NCBI RefSeq assembly: GCF_012027355.1
Contig: NZ_SNUH01000001.1
Coordinates: forward strand, 1,054,001-1,118,000
Length of the DNA stretch: 64,000 nt
From: Thermococcus sp. M36
GTDB lineage: Archaea; Methanobacteriota_B; Thermococci; Thermococcales; Thermococcaceae
Reading direction: 5' to 3'
Translations under genes and position numbers: made by a program
Shown here: positions 21,345 through 29,613 of the stretch, piece after piece
Layout: each line of letters opens with the position of its first letter
Numbering within the stretch: the first letter of the stretch is position 1
Notes under the pieces: generated by a model
The model's database searches: none
What the model was told of the DNA's origin: nothing
The model's input: the letters and a program-made list of their open reading frames with translations, nothing else

Positions 21345-22340
21345 ATGAAGGTTCTGATAATGGCCGGCGGCTACGCGACTCGGCTGTGGCCCATAACCAA
21401 GGACAACCCCAAGGCTCTGCTCCCCGTCGGGGACAGGGTGATACTGGACTACATCCTTGAAAAGGTCGGGGAGCTGGGTATGGAGGCGTACATCTCCACA
21501 AACCGCTTCTTTGAGGCCCACTTCAGGCCCTACGCGGAGAAGTACGGGGTGGGACTTATCGTTGAAGACACCCTGCACGAGGAGGAGAAGCTCGGCACCG
21601 TGGGGGCGCTTAAGCGGGCCGTTGACGAGCTCGGCCTCGACGACTACCTCGTGATAGCCGGCGATAACCTGTTCTCTTTCTCTCTCAGGGACTTTCTGGA
21701 CTCCTACGACGGGAGGACGCTCATAGCGGTCTACGACATCGGCGACCTTGAGCTGGCAAAGCGCTACGGTGTGGTCGTCCTTGAGGGGGACAGGGTGATA
21801 GCCTTCCAGGAGAAGCCCGCCCAGCCGAGGTCGACCCTGGTGAGCACTGGAGTCTACGTCTTTCCTAAGGGTGTCATGGCGATGATAGACGAGTACCTCA
21901 GGAACGGCCACAGGGATGCCCCTGGCTACTTCCTCCAGTGGCTTCTGGAGGCGGGGGTTGAGGTCCGGGCGTACAGGTTTTCGGAGTACTGGTACGATAT
22001 AGGCTCGGCTGACAGCTACCTTGAGGCCCTCAAGACACTCCTCAGAGAGAGCCACGTGGAAGAGATCCAGATAAGCCCCTACGCCAAGATCATACCTCCC
22101 GTCGTCATAAAGAGGGGGGCGAAGATACTCGGCAGATCAATGATAGGCCCGTACGCCTACATAGGCGAGGACTGCGTGATAGAGAACTCCGACATAAGCG
22201 ACTCGATAATCTTCAGAAAGACCGTAATCAGGAACTCCACGATATGGCGCTCGATAATAGACGAGAAGTGCGAGATAAGGAACCTTGAGCTGAGGAAGAG
22301 CCTTGTTGGCGGACACGCAAAGATACAGAGGGGGGAGTGA
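21345..22340 (+). CDS. Sugar-1-phosphate nucleotidyltransferase
   Basis: 331 residues with the nucleotidyltransferase signature MAGGYATRLWPITKDNPKALLPV at the N-terminus (broken here into GGYATRLWP and PKALLPV), the metal/sugar motifs IAGDNLF and FQEKPAQP, and a C-terminal left-handed beta-helix of hexapeptide repeats (IIPPVVIKRGAKILGRS..., IGPYAYIGEDCVIENS). This is the archaeal GlmU/RmlA-like type that makes NDP-sugars. The ATG at 21345 follows CGGTGGTG; the frame start at 21300 is too near the promoter. Base and sugar specificity unknown. Confidence 0.88.
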   Translation: MKVLIMAGGYATRLWPITKDNPKALLPVGDRVILDYILEKVGELGMEAYISTNRFFEAHFRPYAEKYGVGLIVEDTLHEEEKLGTVGALKRAVDELGLDDYLVIAGDNLFSFSLRDFLDSYDGRTLIAVYDIGDLELAKRYGVVVLEGDRVIAFQEKPAQPRSTLVSTGVYVFPKGVMAMIDEYLRNGHRDAPGYFLQWLLEAGVEVRAYRFSEYWYDIGSADSYLEALKTLLRESHVEEIQISPYAKIIPPVVIKRGAKILGRSMIGPYAYIGEDCVIENSDISDSIIFRKTVIRNSTIWRSIIDEKCEIRNLELRKSLVGGHAKIQRGE

Positions 22341-22368
22341 CGTTCCCGATACTCTGCCTGTAGAATAG

Positions 22369-22528
22369 TGAGGAACACCGCGCGGAATGGGCCGGAGTGA
22401 AGTCCCACCCCTTGCAGGCCTTTCCCTTTGTTTGCGGCTCTCGTCCCTTGCGGGCTTTGAACCGCTCTCGGGTCTGACCCGTTCGGAGGAGAAGCTTTCG
22501 CTTCAGTCCTCCCGCACAGTGTTCCTCA
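22369..22528 (-). ncRNA. Candidate structured non-coding RNA, about 160 nt
   Basis: Minus-strand sequence closed by a perfect 10-bp stem: 22519-22528 pairs with 22369-22378 (TGAGGAACAC / GTGTTCCTCA). Inside are several hairpins: GGAGGA/TCCTCC enclosing GAAGC-GAAA-GCTTC (a GNRA tetraloop), CGGGT-CAG-ACCCG, CCC-GCAA-GGG (a second GNRA loop) inside a GCGG/CCGC pair, and a GGCC/GGCC stem. A strong TATA box (AGCTTTATATAGT, 22548-22560) sits about 25 bases before the closing stem. The tract is GC-rich in an otherwise AT-rich spacer and has no convincing ORF. The RNA class was not identified; it is too short for RNase P or 7S RNA. Confidence 0.65.
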
Positions 22529-22547
22529 TATACATCTAGGCGTTCAA

Positions 22548-22560
22548 ACTATATAAAGCT
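22548..22560 (-). promoter_or_regulatory. TATA box for the candidate ncRNA
   Basis: On the minus strand the sequence reads AGCTTTATATAGT, a near-consensus archaeal TATA box. Counting about 25 bases downstream puts initiation at about 22529, exactly at the closing stem of the candidate RNA. Confidence 0.65.
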
Positions 22561-22655
22561 TTGCTTTTGTTTTTTGAAAAATTATCTGGCAATTTGTCTT
22601 GACAATATGCAATCACATTTCCGCAGGTCCCTGGGCTTTTTCATGAGCACTGCGT

Positions 22656-22668
22656 AATGCTTTTATTC
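22656..22668 (+). promoter_or_regulatory. Likely TATA box of aglB
   Basis: AATGCTTTTATTC lies about 50 bases before the aglB start; initiation would fall near 22690, leaving a short leader containing GGGGGGATTAA as the ribosome-binding site. Confidence 0.45.
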
Positions 22669-22717
22669 TCCGGTGCGGGTATTGGTATCGTTGGAGCACT
22701 CCTAATGGGGGGATTAA

Positions 22718-25093
22718 ATGCTGGCTGCCGTCATGTTTGAGCGGTTTTCTCGCTGGAAGGAGCGGGTTCTCGAGCCCAGGTTCGCCCTAGTGCTGACGGC
22801 TGCTGTGGCCGGCCTGATAAGGCTCCTGCCGCTCCGCTTCAAATACCTCCTGGGCTACGACCCCTACTTCCACCTCGCCTACATACGGTACGCGCTGGAG
22901 AAGGGGGCGTGGGTGAACTTTTTCCCCTATGCTACCGGTTCTTGGGGATATATAATAAGTTCGTTCCACCCCAAGGGCCTCTGGATGACCCCGGCCTACG
23001 TTTACAAGCTCCTATCACCGTTCGGCGTTTCTCTCTACAACGCCTTCAGGGTGACCCCGGTTATCTTTGGTGTTCTCACGGTGGTCTTCATATACCTGGT
23101 GGCTTTGAGGTTGTACGGGAGGGAGGAGGCCTTCCTTTCCGCCTTTCTCCTCTCGGTTCTCTTCGGCCACGTCTTCCGCTCGATGGCCGGCTACTACCGC
23201 GGGGACAACTACATGCTGTTCTCATACTCCCTGGCCCTCTCAGGCATCGCCCTTGCGCTGTCGCTCCGGGGCCCGGGGTGGAGGTACAGGCGGTGGGCAT
23301 TCTACCTCGCACTGCCCCCTGCCCTGGCCTTCTCCGCGGCTTCGTGGCAGGCGTACTATCCGATATTTGCCATTGTCCTCGCCAACGCCCTCCTTTTGGC
23401 CGTGGGTGGGTTCGTGCTCCGCAGGAACAGGTACCTGGCCGACGCGGCCGTGATTGTGATCCTCTCCCTCCTGGGGGCCCTCCTGGCGAGCTGGGTCGGT
23501 GGGCACCTCGGCTACGGTATGGTGGGTCCCGATAGATGGGTCGGCAAAAAACTGGCCGAGGAGTTCGGCCTTCAGGCGGGGTTCATGAAGGACGTGTTCC
23601 TCACGGCCTACGTTAAGTACGCCGTCCCCGCCGCCCTTGCGGTCATACTGGTTCTCTTCCTCCTGTCCCGGCTCTCTCTAAGCAGGAAGCAGCGGGGCCT
23701 GGTCGTACTGATAGGTGCCGTTCTGCTCCTCTGGGTGTTCCTCAGGTACCTGGGAACCCTCGATTCGGTGCTGGAGACGCTGTTCCGTGAGGCCCCGATA
23801 GCGGAGACCCAGAGGACGTCCTTTAATGACTGGTGGACTGCCTACGGGATAGTCGGCCTCGTGTTCCCCCTGTTCTTCCTGCGCTTTTTCAGGGGGACGA
23901 AGCCGGCGGACTTTCTCCTCCTCGGGACGGCCGTAGTCCTGCTGCCGATGGCGCTCATCTGGACCCGCTTCCTGTTCATCGCATCTCCTGCAGTTGCCCT
24001 TATGGCCGGCATCGGCCTGACGTCCCTCTGGAAGCTTTCGGGCGGGCTCCGGGGGAGGTTGCCCCCCGGAAAAGTCAGGAAGGCGGCATCCATCGCGGTG
24101 ATCCTGCTCGTGGCCGGTGTCCCCGCTGTGGCGGCGTACCAGGGAGTTAAAACGACACTCTCCGTCCATCCTCTGGCAAATGAGCATTGGGAGGAGGCCC
24201 TTGCCTATCTGGGGGAGCACTCGAACCCCAACGACGTCGTCCTGACGTGGTGGGACGAGGGGCACTGGGTAACGTATTTCTCGGGGAGGGCTCCTGTGGC
24301 CCAGGGGAGTCCTAGTGGATGGGTCGCTAAGTATTACCTGGGACTGGCGAAAGATAACGGTCTAATGAATCTGGGCGTTGACTACGTCATCGTTTCGTAC
24401 GACCTTCTGGTGAAGTTTGGGGCCGTCGTTGATACCGCCGGGGGCCCCTCCGGCTACTCTCTAGCGGTTCTGCCGCTGGTGCAGACCTACGGCAACATGC
24501 TGGTGTTCTCTTCGGGAGGATACTCCGTAATGGCGGCCCCGGGCAGGGACAGCTGGGACGTGAAGGTCAACATCGGGGGCGCGTTCCTGCTGCCTGAGGG
24601 GGCGTTTGTGGAGCACGGGGGCTCGGTCAAAAGGGTAGAGCTGTCCAGCAGGCCGACCTCCAACGTTTACGTTTATATGAACCTCGACTATGGCTACGCA
24701 GTCCTCGTTAACGAAAAGACGCTGAACACCCCCTTGGGAAGGCTCATGCTCACCGGTGATTATCCCGAGGGGTACACGCTCCTCTACTCCGACGGCGGCC
24801 TGGTGAAGATCTTCAGGTTCAGCCACCCCAACGTCGTCGTGACCGCCGGGAATGGCTCCGTGATACTGAAGTTTGAGAATGCCACCGGGACGGGGATCGG
24901 AATCTTCGGATACCTGGACAACGGCACTCTCGTCTTCAAGAAGTGGTACGGGGTTAAAGGAAAGGACGAGTTCCCCCTGCCTGATGACCTGAATGGAAGC
25001 GTTGTCATCCGCTACACCTACGTCCAGAAGAAGACCGTGCTCGACAGGGGCGTGTTCAGAATAGACGACGTCCTTCACGGGACGGGAGGTTGA
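22718..25093 (+). CDS. aglB: Oligosaccharyltransferase STT3/AglB family
   Basis: 791-residue membrane enzyme that transfers a lipid-linked glycan to Asn in N-x-S/T sequons. The first luminal loop has the metal motif GYDPYFHLAY, the second GYYRGDNYM; EAPIAETQRTSFNDWW holds the Glu of the external loop 5. About twelve membrane helices follow, then a luminal domain starting with TWWDEGHW, the WWDxG sequon-binding motif (here Glu in the variable position). Nearby glycan-precursor genes support the role. Length is intermediate, close to the shorter of the AglB types in Thermococcales, which often carry two paralogues. ATG 22718 follows GGGGGGATTAA. Confidence 0.9.
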   Translation: MLAAVMFERFSRWKERVLEPRFALVLTAAVAGLIRLLPLRFKYLLGYDPYFHLAYIRYALEKGAWVNFFPYATGSWGYIISSFHPKGLWMTPAYVYKLLSPFGVSLYNAFRVTPVIFGVLTVVFIYLVALRLYGREEAFLSAFLLSVLFGHVFRSMAGYYRGDNYMLFSYSLALSGIALALSLRGPGWRYRRWAFYLALPPALAFSAASWQAYYPIFAIVLANALLLAVGGFVLRRNRYLADAAVIVILSLLGALLASWVGGHLGYGMVGPDRWVGKKLAEEFGLQAGFMKDVFLTAYVKYAVPAALAVILVLFLLSRLSLSRKQRGLVVLIGAVLLLWVFLRYLGTLDSVLETLFREAPIAETQRTSFNDWWTAYGIVGLVFPLFFLRFFRGTKPADFLLLGTAVVLLPMALIWTRFLFIASPAVALMAGIGLTSLWKLSGGLRGRLPPGKVRKAASIAVILLVAGVPAVAAYQGVKTTLSVHPLANEHWEEALAYLGEHSNPNDVVLTWWDEGHWVTYFSGRAPVAQGSPSGWVAKYYLGLAKDNGLMNLGVDYVIVSYDLLVKFGAVVDTAGGPSGYSLAVLPLVQTYGNMLVFSSGGYSVMAAPGRDSWDVKVNIGGAFLLPEGAFVEHGGSVKRVELSSRPTSNVYVYMNLDYGYAVLVNEKTLNTPLGRLMLTGDYPEGYTLLYSDGGLVKIFRFSHPNVVVTAGNGSVILKFENATGTGIGIFGYLDNGTLVFKKWYGVKGKDEFPLPDDLNGSVVIRYTYVQKKTVLDRGVFRIDDVLHGTGG

Positions 25094-25130
25094 TAAGCCC
25101 GGCGCCCCCGATTCCTCCCCCGATGCGAAA

Positions 25131-25182
25131 TCTTTATATATCCCCCGAGTTGCTTAATTAAATGTAATTAAATATCATTAAG
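25131..25182 (+). promoter_or_regulatory. Promoter and possible operator of the sulfate-activation operon
   Basis: TATA box TCTTTATATA at 25131-25140. Just downstream, over the expected start point, is an AT-rich imperfect palindrome with CTTAAT (25153-25158) and ATTAAG (25177-25182) as outer arms and repeated TAATTAAAT inside. An RHH-type protein is the first gene of the operon, so this is a plausible autoregulatory site; binding is inferred, not shown. Confidence 0.5.
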
Positions 25183-25198
25183 ACCGGAGGTGTTTGCA

Positions 25199-25426
25199 AT
25201 GGCTGAGGAGAAGAAGTACACGACCGTTTCCATACCAAAGCCCCTCTACGACAAGATTAAGGCCAGAATAGAGGGCACCGGGTTCACTTCGGTCTCGGAC
25301 TACGTCACCTATGTCCTCCGCGAGGTTCTGGCAAGCCTCGAAGAGGAGGAGAAGGAGGAAGTCTTCACCGAGGAGGAGGAAGAGAAGGTCAAGGAGAGGC
25401 TTCGCGCCCTTGGCTACCTTGACTGA
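25199..25426 (+). CDS. Small ribbon-helix-helix-like protein heading the sat operon
   Basis: 75 residues (MAEEKKYTTVSIPKPLYDKI...). The opening beta strand YTTVSIP, then helices KPLYDKIKARIEGTG and SVSDYVTYVLREVLASL, is the RHH (CopG/MetJ-like) arrangement; a long acidic stretch EEEEKEEVFTEEEEE and a conserved tail RLRALGYLD follow. The ATG at 25199 follows GGAGGTG at good spacing. Next to sat, it could regulate the operon or stabilise an enzyme; the RALGYLD tail also occurs on many small archaeal RHH proteins. Confidence 0.7.
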   Translation: MAEEKKYTTVSIPKPLYDKIKARIEGTGFTSVSDYVTYVLREVLASLEEEEKEEVFTEEEEEKVKERLRALGYLD

Positions 25427-25451
25427 GGTCTTTCCTTTTTGAGGTGATACC

Positions 25452-26591
25452 ATGGTCTCAAAGCCGCACGGAGGCAGACTCGTCAGGAGGCTCGTTGCCG
25501 AGAGAACCCGCGAGAGGATTCTGGGCGAGCAGAGGGAGTACCCGCGCGTCGATATAGACCACGGCAGGGCCATAGACCTTGAGAACATCGCACACGGCGT
25601 TTATTCACCGCTTAAAGGCTTCCTCACGAGCGACGACTTCGAGAGCGTCCTCGACCACATGCGCCTGAGCGACGACACGCCCTGGACGATCCCGATAGTG
25701 CTCGACGTGAGGGAGAGAACCTTCGACGAGGGCGATGCGATACTCCTGTATTACGACGACCTGCCAATAGCTAGAATGCACGTCGAGGAGATTTACACCT
25801 ACGACAAGAGGGAATTCGCGGTCAAGGTCTTCAAGACCGACGACGTTAACCACCCCGGCGTCGCCAGGGTCATGGACATGGGGGACTACCTCGTCGGCGG
25901 TGAGATAGAGCTCCTCAACGAGCTCCCGAACCCCTTCGCCAAGTACACCCTCAGGCCGGTCGAGACGAGGGTTCTCTTCAAGGAGCGCGGCTGGAAGACG
26001 ATAGTTGCCTTCCAGACCAGGAACGTGCCGCACCTCGGCCACGAGTACGTGCAGAAAGCGGCACTAACCTTCGTCGACGGTCTCTTCATCAACCCCGTCC
26101 TTGGAAGGAAAAAGAAGGGCGACTACAAGGACAATGTCATAATCAAGGCCTACGAGACGCTATTTGAGCACTACTACCCGAAGAACGCCGCTACTCTCGC
26201 GACCGTCCGCTACGAGATGCGCTATGCCGGCCCGAGGGAAGCTATACACCACGCGATAATGAGGAAGAACTTCGGTGCGACGCACTTCATCGTGGGAAGA
26301 GACCACGCTGGAGTCGGCGACTACTACGGGCCCTACGAGGCATGGGACCTCTTCGGAGAGTTCCCTGACCTTGGAATAACCCCAATGTTCATCCGCGAAT
26401 CCTTCTACTGCAGGAAATGCGGAGGCATGGTCAACGCGAAGATCTGCCCCCATGACAAAGAGTTCCACGTCCACATAAGCGGCACCAAGCTCAGGAAGAT
26501 GATAATGACCGGAGAACATCCTCCCGAGTACATGATGAGGCCAGAGGTCTTTGAGGTCGTGAGGAGCTTTGAGAACCCGTTCGTTGAGTGA
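25452..26591 (+). CDS. sat: Sulfate adenylyltransferase (ATP sulfurylase)
   Basis: Forms adenosine 5'-phosphosulfate (APS) and pyrophosphate from ATP and sulfate. The catalytic motifs are intact: QTRNVPHLGHEYVQK (residues 187-201, the QxRNP motif), GRDHAGVGDYYGPYEA (the GRDHAGxG motif). A Cys pair set (CRKCGGMVNAKICPHD) near residue 320 resembles the zinc site of archaeal-type Sat. 379 residues is normal. It lies 25 bases after the RHH gene and is followed by a DHH phosphoesterase and, further on, APS kinase. Confidence 0.95.
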   Translation: MVSKPHGGRLVRRLVAERTRERILGEQREYPRVDIDHGRAIDLENIAHGVYSPLKGFLTSDDFESVLDHMRLSDDTPWTIPIVLDVRERTFDEGDAILLYYDDLPIARMHVEEIYTYDKREFAVKVFKTDDVNHPGVARVMDMGDYLVGGEIELLNELPNPFAKYTLRPVETRVLFKERGWKTIVAFQTRNVPHLGHEYVQKAALTFVDGLFINPVLGRKKKGDYKDNVIIKAYETLFEHYYPKNAATLATVRYEMRYAGPREAIHHAIMRKNFGATHFIVGRDHAGVGDYYGPYEAWDLFGEFPDLGITPMFIRESFYCRKCGGMVNAKICPHDKEFHVHISGTKLRKMIMTGEHPPEYMMRPEVFEVVRSFENPFVE

Positions 26592-26620
26592 CTTTCCATT
26601 ATTTTTGCGGGGTGAGTTAG

Positions 26621-27556
26621 GTGAACCTAATCATCCACCACTGGGACACCGACGGGGTGGCATCTTCAGCGCTGCTGGTTAGGGCGCTCGCTCTGGGGGA
26701 GTTCACCAACTTAACGGCTCCGATCGGTGAGTTCCGCTTCGACGAGCGGCTGTGGAAAGCAATTGAAAGGGCGGAGAGGCTCTACGTCCTCGACTTCAAC
26801 GTGCCCAATGAAGTCGAGAAGGTTAAGGTTCCGACGCTCTTCATAGACCACCACACCCAGCCGAGGATCAAAAACCCCCTCGTGGAGCAGGTGAACCCCT
26901 CCCTGGACGGTGACTACTATCCTTCCTGCTCACTCGTCGTCTCGGAGCACTTCGGCCTCTTCAACGCCTGGAGCGCCCTTGGGGTAATCGGCGACATCGG
27001 AGAGAGGGCATTTGAGATTGAAAGGGTCAGAGAACTCCTCCGGAAAGCGAACCTCTCGCGGGGGGAAGCCTTAAGGCTAGTTGAACTGATTGACTCCAAC
27101 TACATAGCGATGGAGAGGGAAGCCGTCGAGGAAGCCGTAAGGGTTCTCCTCGAAAACGACGTCAGAAACCTCCTCGAATACGGGCCCTGGGTCAGGAAGG
27201 CGGAAGCGATAAGGGACGCAATAGAGGGCGCCCTTTCGAGCGCCGAGGAGAGGAAGGGCTTTGCCTTCGCCGGCTTTGAGAGCCCCTTCAACATAATCTC
27301 CAAGGTCGCAAGGAAGCTCGTCTGGGAGCTGGGCTACCGCGGCGCGGTCGTTGTAAACAGGAACTTCCACGGGAAGGCGCAGGTGTACTTCCGAGTCTCC
27401 CCGGAGGAAGCCCAAAGGATAGACATGGCCGGGGTCATCGAACGTGTTAAAGCCCTTGGAGCCAACGCCGGCGGCAAGAGGGAAGTGCTAGGCTGCGTCT
27501 GCGAGAGGGATAAAATCGAGGACGTCCTCACAATCATTGAAGAGCACCTGAGGTGA
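26621..27556 (+). CDS. DHH-family phosphoesterase
   Basis: 311 residues. HHWDTDGVASSALLV at the N-terminus is DHH motif I, FIDHHTQPR is motif III (the DHH proper), GDIGERAFE contributes motif II/IV, and the C-terminal DHHA1 domain has GANAGGKREVLGC. Family members hydrolyse short RNA, cyclic dinucleotides or pAp (NrnA). The place between sat and cysC makes 3'-phosphoadenosine 5'-phosphate, the by-product of PAPS-dependent sulfation, an attractive substrate; that is inference. GTG start at 26621 with GGGGTGAGTTAG upstream; the stop is followed after five bases by the next gene. Confidence 0.85.
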   Translation: MNLIIHHWDTDGVASSALLVRALALGEFTNLTAPIGEFRFDERLWKAIERAERLYVLDFNVPNEVEKVKVPTLFIDHHTQPRIKNPLVEQVNPSLDGDYYPSCSLVVSEHFGLFNAWSALGVIGDIGERAFEIERVRELLRKANLSRGEALRLVELIDSNYIAMEREAVEEAVRVLLENDVRNLLEYGPWVRKAEAIRDAIEGALSSAEERKGFAFAGFESPFNIISKVARKLVWELGYRGAVVVNRNFHGKAQVYFRVSPEEAQRIDMAGVIERVKALGANAGGKREVLGCVCERDKIEDVLTIIEEHLR

Positions 27557-27561
27557 GAGCT

Positions 27562-28992
27562 ATGGAGTTTGAGAAGAAGGTCAGGGAAGGTATGGCCGAG
27601 ACCAGGAAGGTCTTCGTCATAGGGTTAGATTCGGCCCCGCCGGAGCTCCTGTTCAACCGCTTCATCGACGACATGCCCAACGTGAAAAAGCTCCTCGAAA
27701 AATCTGTCTACGGCCCGATGCAGACGGGAATCCCGGCCATCACAATCCCGATGTGGATGGTGATGGTCACCGGCAAGACGCCGGGCGAGCTCGGGCTCTA
27801 CGGGTTCAGACACAGGACAGGATACTCCTACACGGACTACTGGATCGCCCACAGCAAAAAGGTCAAGGAGCCGACCCTCTGGGACTACCTCGGGGAGAGG
27901 GGCAAAAAGTCGATAATCGTCGGCGTCCCGCCGACCTACCCGCCGAAGCCGATCAACGGCCACCTCGTGAGCTGCTTCATAACCCCCGATGCCAGCGTGG
28001 ACTACACCTACCCGAAGGAGCTGAAGGGCGAGATCGAAAGATTGGTTGGGGAGTACATCTTCGACGTGCCCTTCAGGAGGGAGGCCAAGGACGAGGTGAA
28101 AGAGGGCATCTGGGAGATGACGGAGAAGAGGTTCGAGGTGATAAGGTACCTCCTCCAGGAGAAGGAGTGGGACTACTTCCACTTCGTCGAGATAGGCCTC
28201 GACAGGCTCCACCACGCCTTCTGGCGCTACTTTGATGAAAACCACCACCTCTACCCGGGCAGAGGCAACAAATACGAGAACGTCATCCCGGACTACTACA
28301 GGCTCCTCGATAAGGAGATAGGGAAAACGCTTGAGCTCATCGACCTCGACGAGACCGCTGTCTTCATCGTCTCTGACCACGGGATAAAGGCCATGCACGG
28401 AAACTTCGCAGTTAACCAGTGGCTGGCCGAGGAGGGCCTGCTGAAGGTGAGGAACCCGGAGGTTCTCCACGATGGGAAAATCAAGCGCTTCGAGAGCTTG
28501 GAGGTAGACTGGAAGGAGACCACCGCATGGGGATGGGGCGGCTACTACTCCCGCGTCTTCCTCAACGTCCTCGGAAGGGAGAAGGAAGGAAAGATACCAC
28601 TCTCGAAGTTCGAGAAAGTCAGAGACGAGGTCGCGGAGCAGATAAAGTCAATCCGCGGCCCGAACGGCGAGAGGTGGGACACGAAGGTGTTCTACCCGGA
28701 GGATATCTATCCGGTGGCGAAGGGAAGCAAGCCGGACATAATGGTCTACTTCGACAACCTCAACTGGCGCGCCGCTGGAACCGTCGGCCACCCGAGCAAC
28801 TATTTACCTGAGAACGACACCGGCCCGGATGACGCCAACCACTCCGAGTTTGGAGTCTTCTCGATGTATCTGCCGGGCTTCGATGAGAGCAAAGCAACTC
28901 AGCTGACAATCTACGACTTCGCGCCGACGATGCTGAGGCTCTTTGGGATAGAGGAGCCGCTGAGAGAGATGCACGGGAGGAGCATCCTATAA
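27562..28992 (+). CDS. Alkaline phosphatase/sulfatase-superfamily hydrolase
   Basis: About 476 residues of the type I phosphodiesterase/nucleotide pyrophosphatase kind. Metal and nucleophile motifs are visible: VIGLDSAPPELL (first metal Asp), GIPAITIPMW (nucleophile Thr), GLDRLHHAFWRY, VSDHGIKAMHG and a late NHSEFGVF. Cytosolic, without signal peptide. ATG 27562 follows GGTGAGAGCT. Archaeal homologues in glycan loci might remove or transfer phosphate or sulfate groups; the operon context hints at sulfate chemistry, which is inference. Confidence 0.85.
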   Translation: MEFEKKVREGMAETRKVFVIGLDSAPPELLFNRFIDDMPNVKKLLEKSVYGPMQTGIPAITIPMWMVMVTGKTPGELGLYGFRHRTGYSYTDYWIAHSKKVKEPTLWDYLGERGKKSIIVGVPPTYPPKPINGHLVSCFITPDASVDYTYPKELKGEIERLVGEYIFDVPFRREAKDEVKEGIWEMTEKRFEVIRYLLQEKEWDYFHFVEIGLDRLHHAFWRYFDENHHLYPGRGNKYENVIPDYYRLLDKEIGKTLELIDLDETAVFIVSDHGIKAMHGNFAVNQWLAEEGLLKVRNPEVLHDGKIKRFESLEVDWKETTAWGWGGYYSRVFLNVLGREKEGKIPLSKFEKVRDEVAEQIKSIRGPNGERWDTKVFYPEDIYPVAKGSKPDIMVYFDNLNWRAAGTVGHPSNYLPENDTGPDDANHSEFGVFSMYLPGFDESKATQLTIYDFAPTMLRLFGIEEPLREMHGRSIL

Positions 28993-29046
28993 CTTCCCGT
29001 CTTTCCTTTCACCCGAATCAGACCAATAGAACCGGAGGGAGCTGAA

Positions 29047-29592
29047 ATGACCGGGCTTCAAAACCTCGAAAAGGGATTCACGATCTGGCTCACGGGGCCG
29101 AGCGGGGCCGGAAAAACGACCCTTGCAGTCAAGCTCGCCAGGAAGCTCAGGGAGATGGGCTACCGCGTCGAGATACTCGACGGCGACACGATAAGGAAGA
29201 CGTTGTACCCTGAGCTCGGCTTCTCGAAGGAAGCGAGGGAGATGCACAACAGGGTTGTAATCCACATGGCCAAGCTCCTCAGCAGGAACGGGGTCATAGC
29301 GATAGTCTCTCTGATCTCGCCATACAAAACAGTCCGCGAGTACGCCAGGAAGGAGATAGGGGACTTCATCGAGGTCTACGTCTACGCTCCTTTAGAGGTC
29401 AGAATCCAGCGCGACCCCAAGGGGCTCTACGCCAAGGCGATACGCGGTGAGATAAAGGGCCTCACCGGCTACGATGGAATTTACGAGGAGCCCGAGAACC
29501 CGGAGGTCAAAGTGGACAGCTCGAAGATGACGCCGGAGGAGGAAGTCGAGGCAGTGATTCAGAAGGCCCGCGAGATGGGCTACCTGCCCTGA
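29047..29592 (+). CDS. cysC: Adenylylsulfate kinase (APS kinase)
   Basis: Phosphorylates APS at the 3' position to give PAPS. Walker A TGPSGAGKTTLAVK at residues 16-29, then the DGDTIRKTLYPELGFSKEAREMHNRV substrate region (DGD ... LGFS.EDR-type) and IVSLISPYKTVREYAR, all typical of CysC. 181 residues is typical for a stand-alone kinase. Four genes after sat in the same operon; ATG follows GGAGGGAGCTGAA. Confidence 0.94.
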   Translation: MTGLQNLEKGFTIWLTGPSGAGKTTLAVKLARKLREMGYRVEILDGDTIRKTLYPELGFSKEAREMHNRVVIHMAKLLSRNGVIAIVSLISPYKTVREYARKEIGDFIEVYVYAPLEVRIQRDPKGLYAKAIRGEIKGLTGYDGIYEEPENPEVKVDSSKMTPEEEVEAVIQKAREMGYLP

Positions 29593-29613
29593 TGCTCAAA
29601 TGGGGGGAGGGCG

